A stretch of 64,000 bases of DNA from Catellatospora methionotrophica (GTDB lineage: Bacteria; Actinomycetota; Actinomycetes; Mycobacteriales; Micromonosporaceae): assembly GCF_011297335.1 (NCBI RefSeq), contig NZ_JAAOTJ010000001.1:1488001-1552000 (forward strand), given 5' to 3'. This document shows, piece after piece, positions 17,730-26,090 of this stretch. Each line of letters starts with the position of its first letter. Within the stretch, counting starts at the first letter, position 1. Under the pieces are notes generated by a model. That model was not told the origin of the DNA and ran no database searches. It saw only the letters and a list, made by a program, of their open reading frames with translations. The position numbers and the translations under genes are program-made.

Positions 17730-20700
17730 CGCGGGACCTCCTGCGGTGGTACGGGGACGAGCTCGCGCACCGCGCGCTCGAACAGTTCGGTGACCCGCCC
17801 GGCGAGGTGGTCCATCTCGGACCGGTCGAAGGCGTAGTGGTTCCACAGCAGGTGCGCGACCAGGGAACCGTTCGGGTGCTCGACCACGGCCAGCTCGGGT
17901 GCCTGGAGGTCCGGCAGGCCGCCGGGGGTGGGCCAGTCCGCGTCGAGGGCCCGGGGCAGCTCGAACGACTCCGACTCCAGACCGGGCAGGTGCGCCTGGC
18001 CGCCCCAGGTCTCCACCCGCAGCCAGGCCGCGCCGGTATGCCGCAGGTAGAACTCGGCGAACGGATAGTGCTGGTGGTCCAGCGCGTCCAGCACGATGCG
18101 CCTGGTCCGGGCCAGCAGGTCGGCCGCGGACGGGCCGCCGGAGGTGTCGACCCGCAGCAGCAGCGACTGGCTCAGGCAGCCGATCAGGGTCTCGCTCTCG
18201 GGCCGGGAGCGGCCGGGGACCGGGGACATCAGCACGATGTCGTGCGTGCCGGTACGTTCGGCCAGCGCCGCCGACCAGCACGACGCGATCAGCATGAACG
18301 GGGTCGCGCCGTGGGCCGCCGCGGCCTTGCGCAGGCCGTCGCCGAGCGTGTCCGGCAGCGGGAACTCCAGTGCGGCACTGCGCAGCCGGACCGCCTCCCG
18401 GCGGCCGTGGAACGGCTCCAGGTGGGCGGGCGCGCCGTCGAGCACCCGCCGCCAGTGCGGCAGGGTGGTCTCCCAGCGCTGCCGGGTGTACGCGACGAAG
18501 TCCCGCAACGGCGTGCCCGCCGTGGCGGCCGGGAGCCCGGTGCCGCCGCGCAGCGCCGCGTACGCGACGCCGATCTCGCGCAGCAGCGGCCCCATCGACG
18601 CGCCGTCGCAGACCAGATGGTGTACGGCCAGCCCCAGCACATGGTCGTCGGGCCCGACGGTGGCGAGCACGGCCCGCACCAGCGGCCCGCGTACCGTGTC
18701 GAATCCGCCCTCCCGGTCGGCCCGGCACAGCTGACCCGCATGGTCGAGGTCGCGGGCCGCGACGGCGGTCACCACCGGCGGGCAGTGCGCCAGCACCCGC
18801 GCCCGGTGCCGCCCGTCCGGCGCCCGGTCGAACACCGTCCGCAGCGCCTCATGCCGATCCGCCACCATGGCCAGCGCCCGCTCCAGCACCCCCGCGTCAA
18901 GCTCGTCCCGCACCCGGATCCCGACACTGATCGGCCCGACATCCCGAGGCTCCCCCGTAGCCCACATCCACGCGAGCATGCTCTCCTGCGTAGACGCCAA
19001 CGGCATCTCCCCGCCCGCCGCCGCCCCCGGGGCATGATCGCTGTTTCGGGTCGAAACCTGCGGTCCGACCTCACTTTCTGACCCGAGATACCGATCATCG
19101 CCGCCAGCCGACCCCGCCCCGCCGGACAGGAGTTCGGCCTGGGCGGCAAGGACGGGGGTGTCGAAGATGAGGGAGACGGGGACGTCGCGGGTGAAGTGGG
19201 CGGTGGCGAGGGCGGCGAGGCGGGTGGCGCGCATGGAGTCGCCGCCGAGGGCGAAGAAGTCGTCGCCGACGCCGACCTGCGGGACCCGCAGCACCTCGCG
19301 CCACAGCCCGGCCAGCGCGGTCTCCGCCGCGGTGCGGGGCGCGACCCGGGCCGGGGCCTGCGCGAACACGTCCCGCAGCACGGCCTTGCGGACCTTGCCG
19401 CCGTCGTTGCGCGGCAGCTCGGGCACGACGACGATCCGGGTGGGCAGCTCGTAGGGCGCCAGCCGCTCGGCGAGGAAGCCCCGCAGCCCCGCCAGCGCGG
19501 ACGGGTCGCGCAGTTCGACAGCGGCCGCGACCGTCGCGCCCATCACCGGGTGCGGCAGCCCGAGCACGGCCGCGCCGGTCACGGCCGGGTGCTCGTGCAG
19601 CGCCGCCTCGACCCGCAGCGTGGACACCCGGTGCGCCCCCGCGTTGACCAGATCGGACTCCCGGTCGACGAGGAACAGGTAACCGTCGGCGTCGTGGTAG
19701 CCGAGGTCCCCCATCCGCACCCAGCCGTCCCGGAACACGGCGGCACTCGACGCGGCGTCACCGTGGTACGCCCGCACCGCGTCCCCCGCGCGCAGCCACA
19801 CCTCCCCGGTCTCCCCCACGCCGGCGACGGTCCCGTCGGCGGCGAGAATCCGCAGCTCCGCCCCGCCTTCGGCGCGCCCGACCGACGCGGGCCGGTCAGC
19901 ATCGAAGACCATGCTGGTGTACGCGGGCGCGGCCTCGGTCGACGTGTAGTTGTTGACGATCACGGCTTCCGGCAGGGCGTCGGCGAGCGCGCGGGCCACG
20001 GCGGGCGGCAGCGCGGCGGCAGTACACGACACGAGCTGCACGTCGTCGAGGTCGCAGCGGCTGAACACGCCCGCCTCCAGCAGCGCGCTGGCCATGGCGG
20101 GCACCAGGAACAGGGTGCCCGCGCCCAGGGCCTGCGCCGCGCGGGCGTACGCCCAGGGGTCGAAGGTCGGGACGGTGACCAGCGTGGGCCGCGCGACCAG
20201 CGCGGTGACCAGCATCGTCTGCGCGGCGTTGGTCCCGATCGGGAACGCGTGCAGCGCGTGCCGCGAGTGTGCCAGCGGCGGCCGCGCCGGGTCGAGCCCG
20301 TGGGTGAGGCTGGCGTGGCTGGCCGCGACGCCCTTGGGCGTGCCGGTCGTGCCGGACGTGTAGACGATCTGCGCGGTCTGTTCGGGCTGGACGGTCGGCA
20401 GCGGCCCGGTCTCACCGGCGTCCAGCTCGGACAGCGCCCAGCCGCCCGCGCCGACGACGACGCGCGCCCCCGCGTGGTCGAGCAGTTCCCGCAGCCGGAC
20501 CTCGGGCGAGGCCGCCGACAGCGGCACGGCGACCGCGCCGATCCCGGTGACCGCCGCGTACGCGACCGCGAAGTCCAGCCACCCGTCCCCGCCGAACACC
20601 AGCCCGACCCGGTCGCCGGGCGCGACGCCCTTGCCGAGCAGCCCGTGCCCGGTGGCCACGGCACGGCGGTGCCACTGCGATGAGGTGAGCCCCGCACCCT

Positions 20701-20785
20701 CCCCGCCGGCCAGGCACAGCGCGACGTGTTCGGGTCGCGCCGCCGCCAGAGCGGCCAGCAGTCCGGGGAGGGTGCGAGGCGTCAT
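17726..20785 (-). CDS. NRPS-like protein, A-T-C (loading adenylation domain)
   Basis: The 1019-residue protein starts with an adenylation domain of acyl-CoA-ligase character (about 1-490; IVYTSGTTGTPKGVAASH, NNYTSTEAAPAYTSM in place of YGPTE, MGDLGYHDADGYL, late NDGGKVRK), then a carrier (FFALGGDSMRA, about 505-580), then a condensation domain with HHLVCDG (about 610-1015). It probably activates a starter acid, not a standard amino acid. The linker between T and C (about residues 562-592) is encoded by an imperfect inverted repeat. ATG at 20785 lies 4 bp after the SGNH hydrolase stop. Confidence 0.88.
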   Translation of the reverse strand: MTPRTLPGLLAALAAARPEHVALCLAGGEGAGLTSSQWHRRAVATGHGLLGKGVAPGDRVGLVFGGDGWLDFAVAYAAVTGIGAVAVPLSAASPEVRLRELLDHAGARVVVGAGGWALSELDAGETGPLPTVQPEQTAQIVYTSGTTGTPKGVAASHASLTHGLDPARPPLAHSRHALHAFPIGTNAAQTMLVTALVARPTLVTVPTFDPWAYARAAQALGAGTLFLVPAMASALLEAGVFSRCDLDDVQLVSCTAAALPPAVARALADALPEAVIVNNYTSTEAAPAYTSMVFDADRPASVGRAEGGAELRILAADGTVAGVGETGEVWLRAGDAVRAYHGDAASSAAVFRDGWVRMGDLGYHDADGYLFLVDRESDLVNAGAHRVSTLRVEAALHEHPAVTGAAVLGLPHPVMGATVAAAVELRDPSALAGLRGFLAERLAPYELPTRIVVVPELPRNDGGKVRKAVLRDVFAQAPARVAPRTAAETALAGLWREVLRVPQVGVGDDFFALGGDSMRATRLAALATAHFTRDVPVSLIFDTPVLAAQAELLSGGAGSAGGDDRYLGSESEVGPQVSTRNSDHAPGAAAGGEMPLASTQESMLAWMWATGEPRDVGPISVGIRVRDELDAGVLERALAMVADRHEALRTVFDRAPDGRHRARVLAHCPPVVTAVAARDLDHAGQLCRADREGGFDTVRGPLVRAVLATVGPDDHVLGLAVHHLVCDGASMGPLLREIGVAYAALRGGTGLPAATAGTPLRDFVAYTRQRWETTLPHWRRVLDGAPAHLEPFHGRREAVRLRSAALEFPLPDTLGDGLRKAAAAHGATPFMLIASCWSAALAERTGTHDIVLMSPVPGRSRPESETLIGCLSQSLLLRVDTSGGPSAADLLARTRRIVLDALDHQHYPFAEFYLRHTGAAWLRVETWGGQAHLPGLESESFELPRALDADWPTPGGLPDLQAPELAVVEHPNGSLVAHLLWNHYAFDRSEMDHLAGRVTELFERAVRELVPVPPQEVPR
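19034..19098. repeat. Imperfect inverted repeat inside the NRPS T-C linker
   Basis: Arms of about 23 bp (left ATGATCGCTGTTTCGGGTC, right complementary with a few mismatches and gaps) flank an 18-nt centre. The segment is less GC-rich than its surroundings and is read in frame as a charged, Ser/Gly-rich linker. It resembles the intergenic GATCATGAA hairpins of this window in carrying ATGATC ends, so it may be an inserted palindromic element. Confidence 0.6.
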
Positions 20786-20789
20786 CGGA

Positions 20790-22082
20790 TCACAGCAGCC
20801 AGAGCGGTACGGCCGCGGCCAGTGCCTGCGCGCCGGTGTCGTTCGGGTGGATGTGGTCGCCGCTGTCGTACGCGGGCAGCACCTTGCTCGGCGCGGCCGG
20901 GTCACGCAGGATCTTGTCGAAGTCGACGAGCCCGTCGAACTCGTTGTCGCCCCGCAGCCAGGTGTTGACCGCCTGGCGGACGGCCTCCTTCTCCGGCGTC
21001 CACGTCGAGTAGCCCTCGAACGGGCCGAGCGTCGCGACGACGGTCCGCAGGCCGCGGTCCTTGGCCTGGATCGCGAGCTGGCGCAGCCCCGCGATGATCC
21101 GGTCGGCCGGGTCGCCGGACAGGTGCACGTCGTTGATGCCCAGCTCGACGAAGACGGTGCGCACGCCGGGCTGGCTGAACACGTCGTCGTCGAGGCGGGC
21201 CAGCGCGCTGTCGCCCAGGGCCGGGGAGTTGATGGCCAGGCCGTCGCGGGTGACCTGGTTTCCGGCGAGGCTCACGTTGAGCACGCCGGGGTCGCCCAGC
21301 GCGGGCCAGGTGGTGGTGATGCGCCCGGCCAGGTAGTCCGGCCAGCGGGTGTTCGCGCCGAGCGTGGCGCCCGACCCGTCGCTGATCGAGTCGCCGAGCA
21401 CGACCACGGTGCCCAGGCCGGTGGCGGTGAACGCCTCGATCCCGGCCAGGTAGTAGAAGTGGTTGTACGCGGCGGTCTGCCCGGTGCCGTCCACGCTCTC
21501 GGCCTTGTCACCCGCGTAGACGTACGAGGTCTGGCGGGCGGTCCAGTGCCAGGAGGTGGCCCCGGTGGCGACCGGCAGGTAGAGCGTCACGGCGACTTCC
21601 GTGGTCGCCGACACCGGCAGGTCGATCGGGTCGGTCAGCAGCTCGGCGCCCTTGTAGACGACGGCCGACTCGCTGCCGTTGAAGGTGATCTCGCGGATGC
21701 TGCCGGGCTGCAGCGTCGGCGAGCCGGGCGTGGCCGGCAGGCCGATGCTGGCGTGGCCGATGGTCAGCGGCCCGGTGCCGTGCGCGTTGGTGATCCGCAG
21801 CCGGACCTTCGACCCGCCCAGCGAGACCCGCACGAGCTGGCGGATCGACTGGTCGGCGAAGCCGTTGAGCGAGCTGCCGGTGTTGGCCAGGCTCGGCGCG
21901 GTGAGTGCGGTCCCCCAGGTCCCCACCCAGCGCTCGGGCAGGCCACCGGAGGCCGGGCCGGCCGCGGCGACCAGGGTGGTCGCGAGCAGGCCGAGTCCGG
22001 CGAGACCGGCGGCGACGCGCCGGCCGAACCGGCTCGTCCCGGCACGCGGCGACGTGCCGCGTGACGTGGTTTCTGTGATCAC
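20790..22082 (-). CDS. Secreted SGNH/GDSL hydrolase
   Basis: The 430-residue product has a Sec signal (FGRRVAAGLAGLGLLATTLV), an N-terminal beta domain opening WVGTWGTALTAPS, and an SGNH core: block I VVVLGDSISDGSG, block III GINDVHLSGD, block V SGDHIHPNDTG. It should cleave or transfer acyl esters outside the cell. It is first in the NRPS operon, 4 bp from the A-T-C gene, so it may trim or acylate the exported product. Start: GTG at 22082 with GGAGG 8 nt upstream; ATG at 22097 is the alternative. Confidence 0.85.
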   Translation of the reverse strand: MITETTSRGTSPRAGTSRFGRRVAAGLAGLGLLATTLVAAAGPASGGLPERWVGTWGTALTAPSLANTGSSLNGFADQSIRQLVRVSLGGSKVRLRITNAHGTGPLTIGHASIGLPATPGSPTLQPGSIREITFNGSESAVVYKGAELLTDPIDLPVSATTEVAVTLYLPVATGATSWHWTARQTSYVYAGDKAESVDGTGQTAAYNHFYYLAGIEAFTATGLGTVVVLGDSISDGSGATLGANTRWPDYLAGRITTTWPALGDPGVLNVSLAGNQVTRDGLAINSPALGDSALARLDDDVFSQPGVRTVFVELGINDVHLSGDPADRIIAGLRQLAIQAKDRGLRTVVATLGPFEGYSTWTPEKEAVRQAVNTWLRGDNEFDGLVDFDKILRDPAAPSKVLPAYDSGDHIHPNDTGAQALAAAVPLWLL

Positions 22083-22147
22083 TAGTGGAACCTCCATCGA
22101 TTCCCGAGGGGGATGCGGCGAGCTGCCGACGCGATCACGATGCCAAT

Positions 22148-22165
22148 AAATAGTTAAGTTTCTTA
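22148..22165 (-). promoter_or_regulatory. Site A: AAACTTAAC motif upstream of the SGNH-NRPS operon
   Basis: The minus strand reads GAAACTTAACTATTTATTGG here, about 66-83 nt before the GTG of the SGNH gene. The 9-mer AAACTTAAC (complement of 22153-22161) recurs before two other minus-strand operons in this window. It may include the -10 region or an operator for a shared regulator. Confidence 0.5.
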
Positions 22166-22233
22166 CGTACAAAGAATCGATCACTCATGCCGTTCGGCTG
22201 ATTTAAATGGCCTCATCTATCGATGGCACGTCG

Positions 22234-22271
22234 GCGATGGGCCGCCCGGGGGGCGCCGGGCGGCCCATCGC
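22234..22271 (-). terminator. Hairpin terminator after the MGT glycosyltransferase
   Basis: A perfect 16-bp stem (arm GCGATGGGCCGCCCGG) with a 6-nt loop starts one base after the TAA of the glycosyltransferase gene. It separates that transcript from the SGNH-NRPS operon downstream on the same strand. Confidence 0.85.
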
Positions 22272-23492
22272 TTATCCCTGAGGGGCCAGGGCCCGTGCGC
22301 CCGCGGGCTCCCGCAGGCACGATTCGACGAGGTCGGCGGCGCGGGCCGCACCGCCCGCGGCCAGCACCTCGGCCCGCATAGCGGCGACCCCGGCCGCGAT
22401 GCGCGGGTCGGTGTCGACCCTGGTCACCGCGTCGCGCAGCCGTCCCGGGGTGAGCCCGTCCAGGTTCAGCGACGCGCCGATGGCCGTGTCGACGATGCGT
22501 GCGGCGTTGAGGTCCTGCTCCAGGGTCCGGGCCACGGCCACGTGCGGCACTCCGGCCTGCACGCCCTCCATGACCCCGCCCAGCCCGCCGTGCGAGACGA
22601 ACACCCGCGCGTGCGCCAGCACCGACAGCTGCGGCACCACCGGCATCACCTCCACATTGGGCGGCGGCGACCCCAGCGACGCGGGATCGAGGCGGCGGCC
22701 CACGGCCAGCACCACATGCCATGGCGTATCCGCGAACGCCTCGAACACCAGCCGGTAGAAGTCGGGCCAGTGGTTGTTGAGCGTGCCCAGCGACACCAGC
22801 GCCACCGGCGCGCCGTCGCGGGGCGGCGACCAGTCCGGGTCCCCGGCGCGCGGTGTCGTGCACGGCCCGACGAACCCGAAGTCGTCCCCGAACGCGGCAC
22901 CCGAGTACTGGAACGCGCGCGGCAGGAAGGCCAGGTGACGGGCCACCCGCGGGGCCAGGAACTCATCGGCGGGCAGCGTGCTCAGCCCGCGCCCGGCCAG
23001 GAACCGCTCCAGGCGCAGCGTGTACTCGGCCAGCGTCGGATGGGTGAGGTCGACCGGCACCGCCTCGCCGAGCGACCACGGCCCCGCCGACACGATCATC
23101 GGCCAGAGCTGGACGGCCGGGATGCCGTGGGTGTGCGCGTAGACGTGCCCTGCGAACGCCATCCGGTCGAACAGCACCAGGTCCGGCGGGTCGGCCAGCA
23201 GCGCGGGCTCCAGCTGGGGCAGGGTGTGCTCGGCCTCGGCGAGGAAGTTGAGCAGGCTCCGTCCGATGTGCTCGGCGCGGGCGGGCGTGCGTGCCGCCGG
23301 GTCGGTGTCGCCGGGACGCGTCGAGGTGTACGGGATCACCCGCGCCCCCGCCTCGGCCACGTATCCGGCCCGGTCCGCGGTGGCCGCGTAGCTGACCCGG
23401 TGCCCGCGCCGCACCAGCTCGGACACCACACCCAGGGTCGGGAACAGGTGCCCGAGCGCCGGGATGTTGAAGAACATGATGTGTCTACCCAT
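22272..23492 (-). CDS. MGT/GT1-family glycosyltransferase (macrolide type)
   Basis: The 406-residue protein has the GT-B fold: N-terminal acceptor domain opening IMFFNIPALGHLFPTLGVV with the catalytic-type His in GH, and a C-terminal nucleotide-sugar domain with VSLGTLNN, then VPQLSVLAHARVFVSHGGLGGVMEGVQAGVPHV cut at the HGG donor motif. It likely glycosylates the NRPS product with a UDP- or TDP-sugar. No deoxysugar genes are nearby. Its ATG overlaps the end of the free condensation domain gene by 8 bp. Confidence 0.85.
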   Translation of the reverse strand: MGRHIMFFNIPALGHLFPTLGVVSELVRRGHRVSYAATADRAGYVAEAGARVIPYTSTRPGDTDPAARTPARAEHIGRSLLNFLAEAEHTLPQLEPALLADPPDLVLFDRMAFAGHVYAHTHGIPAVQLWPMIVSAGPWSLGEAVPVDLTHPTLAEYTLRLERFLAGRGLSTLPADEFLAPRVARHLAFLPRAFQYSGAAFGDDFGFVGPCTTPRAGDPDWSPPRDGAPVALVSLGTLNNHWPDFYRLVFEAFADTPWHVVLAVGRRLDPASLGSPPPNVEVMPVVPQLSVLAHARVFVSHGGLGGVMEGVQAGVPHVAVARTLEQDLNAARIVDTAIGASLNLDGLTPGRLRDAVTRVDTDPRIAAGVAAMRAEVLAAGGAARAADLVESCLREPAGARALAPQG

Positions 23493-24798
23493 GCTGCGCT
23501 CCCACCGCGAACACCGCGGGCGTCGCGCCCTCGGACAGGTCCCGCAGCACCGCGACGAGTTCGGCCGCCAGCGCGGCGGCGGTGTCCGCGGTGAACAGGC
23601 CGGTGTCGTAGCGCAGGGTCAGTTCCAGGCCGCCGGGTTCACGCCAGGCGTCCACGCCGAGGTCGTGCAGGATCTGCGGCGCGGCCTGGGCGAACGGCCG
23701 CCAGTGCGGATCGGCCGTCCCTGCGCTGGTATGGGTGTGCAGCGCGGCCGTCACCTGGAAGACCGGCGTGCGGGAGCGGTCGGCGTCCGGATCGACCGCG
23801 GCGACGACCTGCCCGAACGGCACCGCCTGCCGGGCCAGCGCGTCGATGCTCGCGGCGCGTACCCGGCCCAGCAGCTCGCCGAGGTCCGGATCACCGGACA
23901 GGTCGGCCCGCAGCGCGATCGTGTTGGCGAACAGGCCCACCGTGCGCTCGGTCTCCTCCAGCAGACGTCCGGACACCGGCATGCCCACGCACAGGTCGGT
24001 CTGCCCCGAGCGGCGCGCGAGCACCACCAGCAGCGCCGTGACCAGTGCCATGTACGGCGTGACGCGCCGCTGCCGGGCGAAGCGGTCCAGCGCGTCCGCG
24101 ACGGGCGCGGGGACGTGCACGTCGATCTGGGCGCCGCGCAGGGTCTTGGCCGGTGGGCGGGGCAGGTCGGTGGGCAGCGCCAGCGGCGGCACCCCGCGCA
24201 GCCGGTCGGCCCACCAGGCCAGATCCGCGTCGCCGGTGGTGTCGGCGCACTGCCAGGTGGCGAAGTCGGCGTACCCGATGAAGGGCTCGGGCAGCGGCTC
24301 GCCCCGGTAGAGGGCGGCGGCCTCGCGCTGCAGGATCATCGTCGACTCGCCGTCGGCGAGGATGTGGTGCACGGCAAGGCACCAGACGTGGTCGCCGGGG
24401 CCGAGGCGGATCAGCCGGGAGCGCACCAGCGTGCCGCCGTGCAGGTCGAGCAGCGCCCCGGCCAGCTCCGCGACCAGTTCCCGCGCGCGGGCGACCGGGT
24501 CGGCCTCGCCGGACACGTCGAGCAGTTCCGTCGCCAGGCCGCCGGGCGGCGCGATGACCTGCCACGGCCCGTCGGGACCGACGGCGAACGTGGTGCGCAG
24601 GACGTCGTGCCGGTCGGCGAGCGCGTCGACGGCCGCCGTGAACGCCGGGACGTCCAGGGGCGCGGTGATGCGGTCGGCGATCACCACGATCGGCGACGCG
24701 TCACCGTCGTACGCGGTGCACAGGTGCCACCAGCGCTGCTGGAGCAGGGACAGCGGAGCGGTGCCGGACGGGGTGGCGCGACGCGGGATGACCTGCAC
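23485..24798 (-). CDS. Free-standing NRPS condensation domain
   Basis: The 437-residue protein is a single condensation domain with an intact HHILADG motif (about residues 143-149) and the late DFATWQ and PVSGR.. GLFANTIALR latch regions. It is not fused to a carrier or adenylation domain, so it would act in trans: amide or ester formation, or transfer of the acyl-peptide from a carrier to a soluble acceptor, which could replace the missing thioesterase. GTG start with GGAGG 8-9 nt upstream. Confidence 0.85.
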   Translation of the reverse strand: MQVIPRRATPSGTAPLSLLQQRWWHLCTAYDGDASPIVVIADRITAPLDVPAFTAAVDALADRHDVLRTTFAVGPDGPWQVIAPPGGLATELLDVSGEADPVARARELVAELAGALLDLHGGTLVRSRLIRLGPGDHVWCLAVHHILADGESTMILQREAAALYRGEPLPEPFIGYADFATWQCADTTGDADLAWWADRLRGVPPLALPTDLPRPPAKTLRGAQIDVHVPAPVADALDRFARQRRVTPYMALVTALLVVLARRSGQTDLCVGMPVSGRLLEETERTVGLFANTIALRADLSGDPDLGELLGRVRAASIDALARQAVPFGQVVAAVDPDADRSRTPVFQVTAALHTHTSAGTADPHWRPFAQAAPQILHDLGVDAWREPGGLELTLRYDTGLFTADTAAALAAELVAVLRDLSEGATPAVFAVGAQHG

Positions 24799-24932
24799 TC
24801 AGCCCACCTCCTCGTCGCCGCGCGGTGCTTGCAGATCCATCGACGTCCTGCCTGTCCTACGGCGGAACCGGCGGTCGCCCCGCGCCGGAGGTCATCCACG
24901 CATGGGCATATAACTGATAGCACGTTTGACGC

Positions 24933-26033
24933 TTACTGCAAAGATTCTTTCCAGAACTGATCCCCGATCCGGACGGCATGTAGGCATCCGTCCGATATGG
25001 CCTGTCGCAGCAGCGGCTCGACCCGTCCGGGGAGCGCGCCGAGCCGGTGCACGGGCACGAAGCGCCGCAGCGCGCCGGGCGCGAGGGTGCGCAACGCCGC
25101 CGCGCCGCGTACCGAGCGCAGGGCCCGCTCCACCGCACCGGCGTCGCCCAGCACCGCCCACGCCGCGATCCCGTAGCAGAACGCGGCCAGCCAGAGCTGG
25201 AGCAGCAGCGAATCGGCGACCACCCGGCGCAGCCTGCCGGTGGGATCGGCCCTCGCGACGGTTTCGGCATACCGCTCCAGCAGGTCCGGCACGGTCAGGC
25301 CGGACGGGGCGAGGAAGGCGTCGGCCAGCACCGAGCGCCAGCCGTCGCCGTCGGGCACCTGGCACACCACCACCCCCTCGAACAGCGGCAGGTGCGGGAC
25401 CATCGGAGGCACGAGGACCCGGGACCAGTCGCCGGGCGGGCCGCCGAACAGCGCCGACCGGCGAGGCCCCATCAGCACGTCGTTGCCGACCAGCGAGTCG
25501 CCCTGCTCGTGCTCGGCCAGGTTCGGGCAGCTCACCAGCGGGGTCAGCCCGTTCGCGCGGGCGAATCGCAGCAGCAGCACGTCGTCGGGCTCGCCCGGCT
25601 CGGCCGGGAACGCCGCGAGCGCGTGTGCGACCGCGGTCGGCAGGACCACGGCGGTCGTCGGCACGTACGGGTCGAGCAGCGGCACCCAGCCCGCCCCGGC
25701 CAGCGCGGCCAGCCGCACCGCCGGTGCGGTGCGCGAACCCCACTCGGTGAACAGGCACAGGACGCTGTCCGGCTGGGCGGCCACCGCCGCGCGGACCAGG
25801 CGCGCGAAGCCGGGCGCGAGCCGCATGTCGTCCTGCACCAGCAGCCGGTGCGTACAGCCGGGATCGGCGCCGCGCCAGGCCAGCCGCGCGACCCGCAGCG
25901 CACTGCGCGGACCGTCGGGCTCGGGGTCCTCGACGACCTCGAAGTCCAGCCCGGGCTGGCTCGCGGCCAGGGCTTCGGCCTCCGGCCGGCGGCGCGGGTG
26001 CCCGGTGACCGCGGCCGAAATCGACGCGTGCAT
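24933..26033 (-). CDS. Glycosyltransferase-like protein of the biosynthetic cluster
   Basis: The 366-residue protein has an alpha/beta N-terminal half with a DxD-like acidic site (HRLLVQDDMRLAPGFARLV) and a NLAEHEQGDSLVGN segment reminiscent of nucleotide-sugar transferases of the GT2/GT25 type. The C-terminal half is helical. The family assignment is tentative. The ATG at 26033 sits only 6 nt after a -10-like TAAGAT within the AT-rich site B, so it is probably translated from a leaderless mRNA. It is first in the line of genes running into the free C domain. Confidence 0.5.
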   Translation of the reverse strand: MHASISAAVTGHPRRRPEAEALAASQPGLDFEVVEDPEPDGPRSALRVARLAWRGADPGCTHRLLVQDDMRLAPGFARLVRAAVAAQPDSVLCLFTEWGSRTAPAVRLAALAGAGWVPLLDPYVPTTAVVLPTAVAHALAAFPAEPGEPDDVLLLRFARANGLTPLVSCPNLAEHEQGDSLVGNDVLMGPRRSALFGGPPGDWSRVLVPPMVPHLPLFEGVVVCQVPDGDGWRSVLADAFLAPSGLTVPDLLERYAETVARADPTGRLRRVVADSLLLQLWLAAFCYGIAAWAVLGDAGAVERALRSVRGAAALRTLAPGALRRFVPVHRLGALPGRVEPLLRQAISDGCLHAVRIGDQFWKESLQ

Positions 26034-26060
26034 TTAACTATCTTAACTGTTAAGTTTTTT
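26033..26060. promoter_or_regulatory. Site B: TTAAC-rich operator/promoter between divergent cluster genes
   Basis: The 28 bases hold a perfect 13-bp palindrome CTTAACTGTTAAG (26042-26054), an adjoining TTTAACTAT and the 9-mer AAACTTAAC on the minus strand (complement of 26049-26057). It separates the glycosyltransferase-like gene from the divergent ABC exporter genes and overlaps the presumed leaderless start of the former. Confidence 0.6.
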
Positions 26061-26090
26061 GATGTTACCGGCTGTCGAGAGGACGTCACT

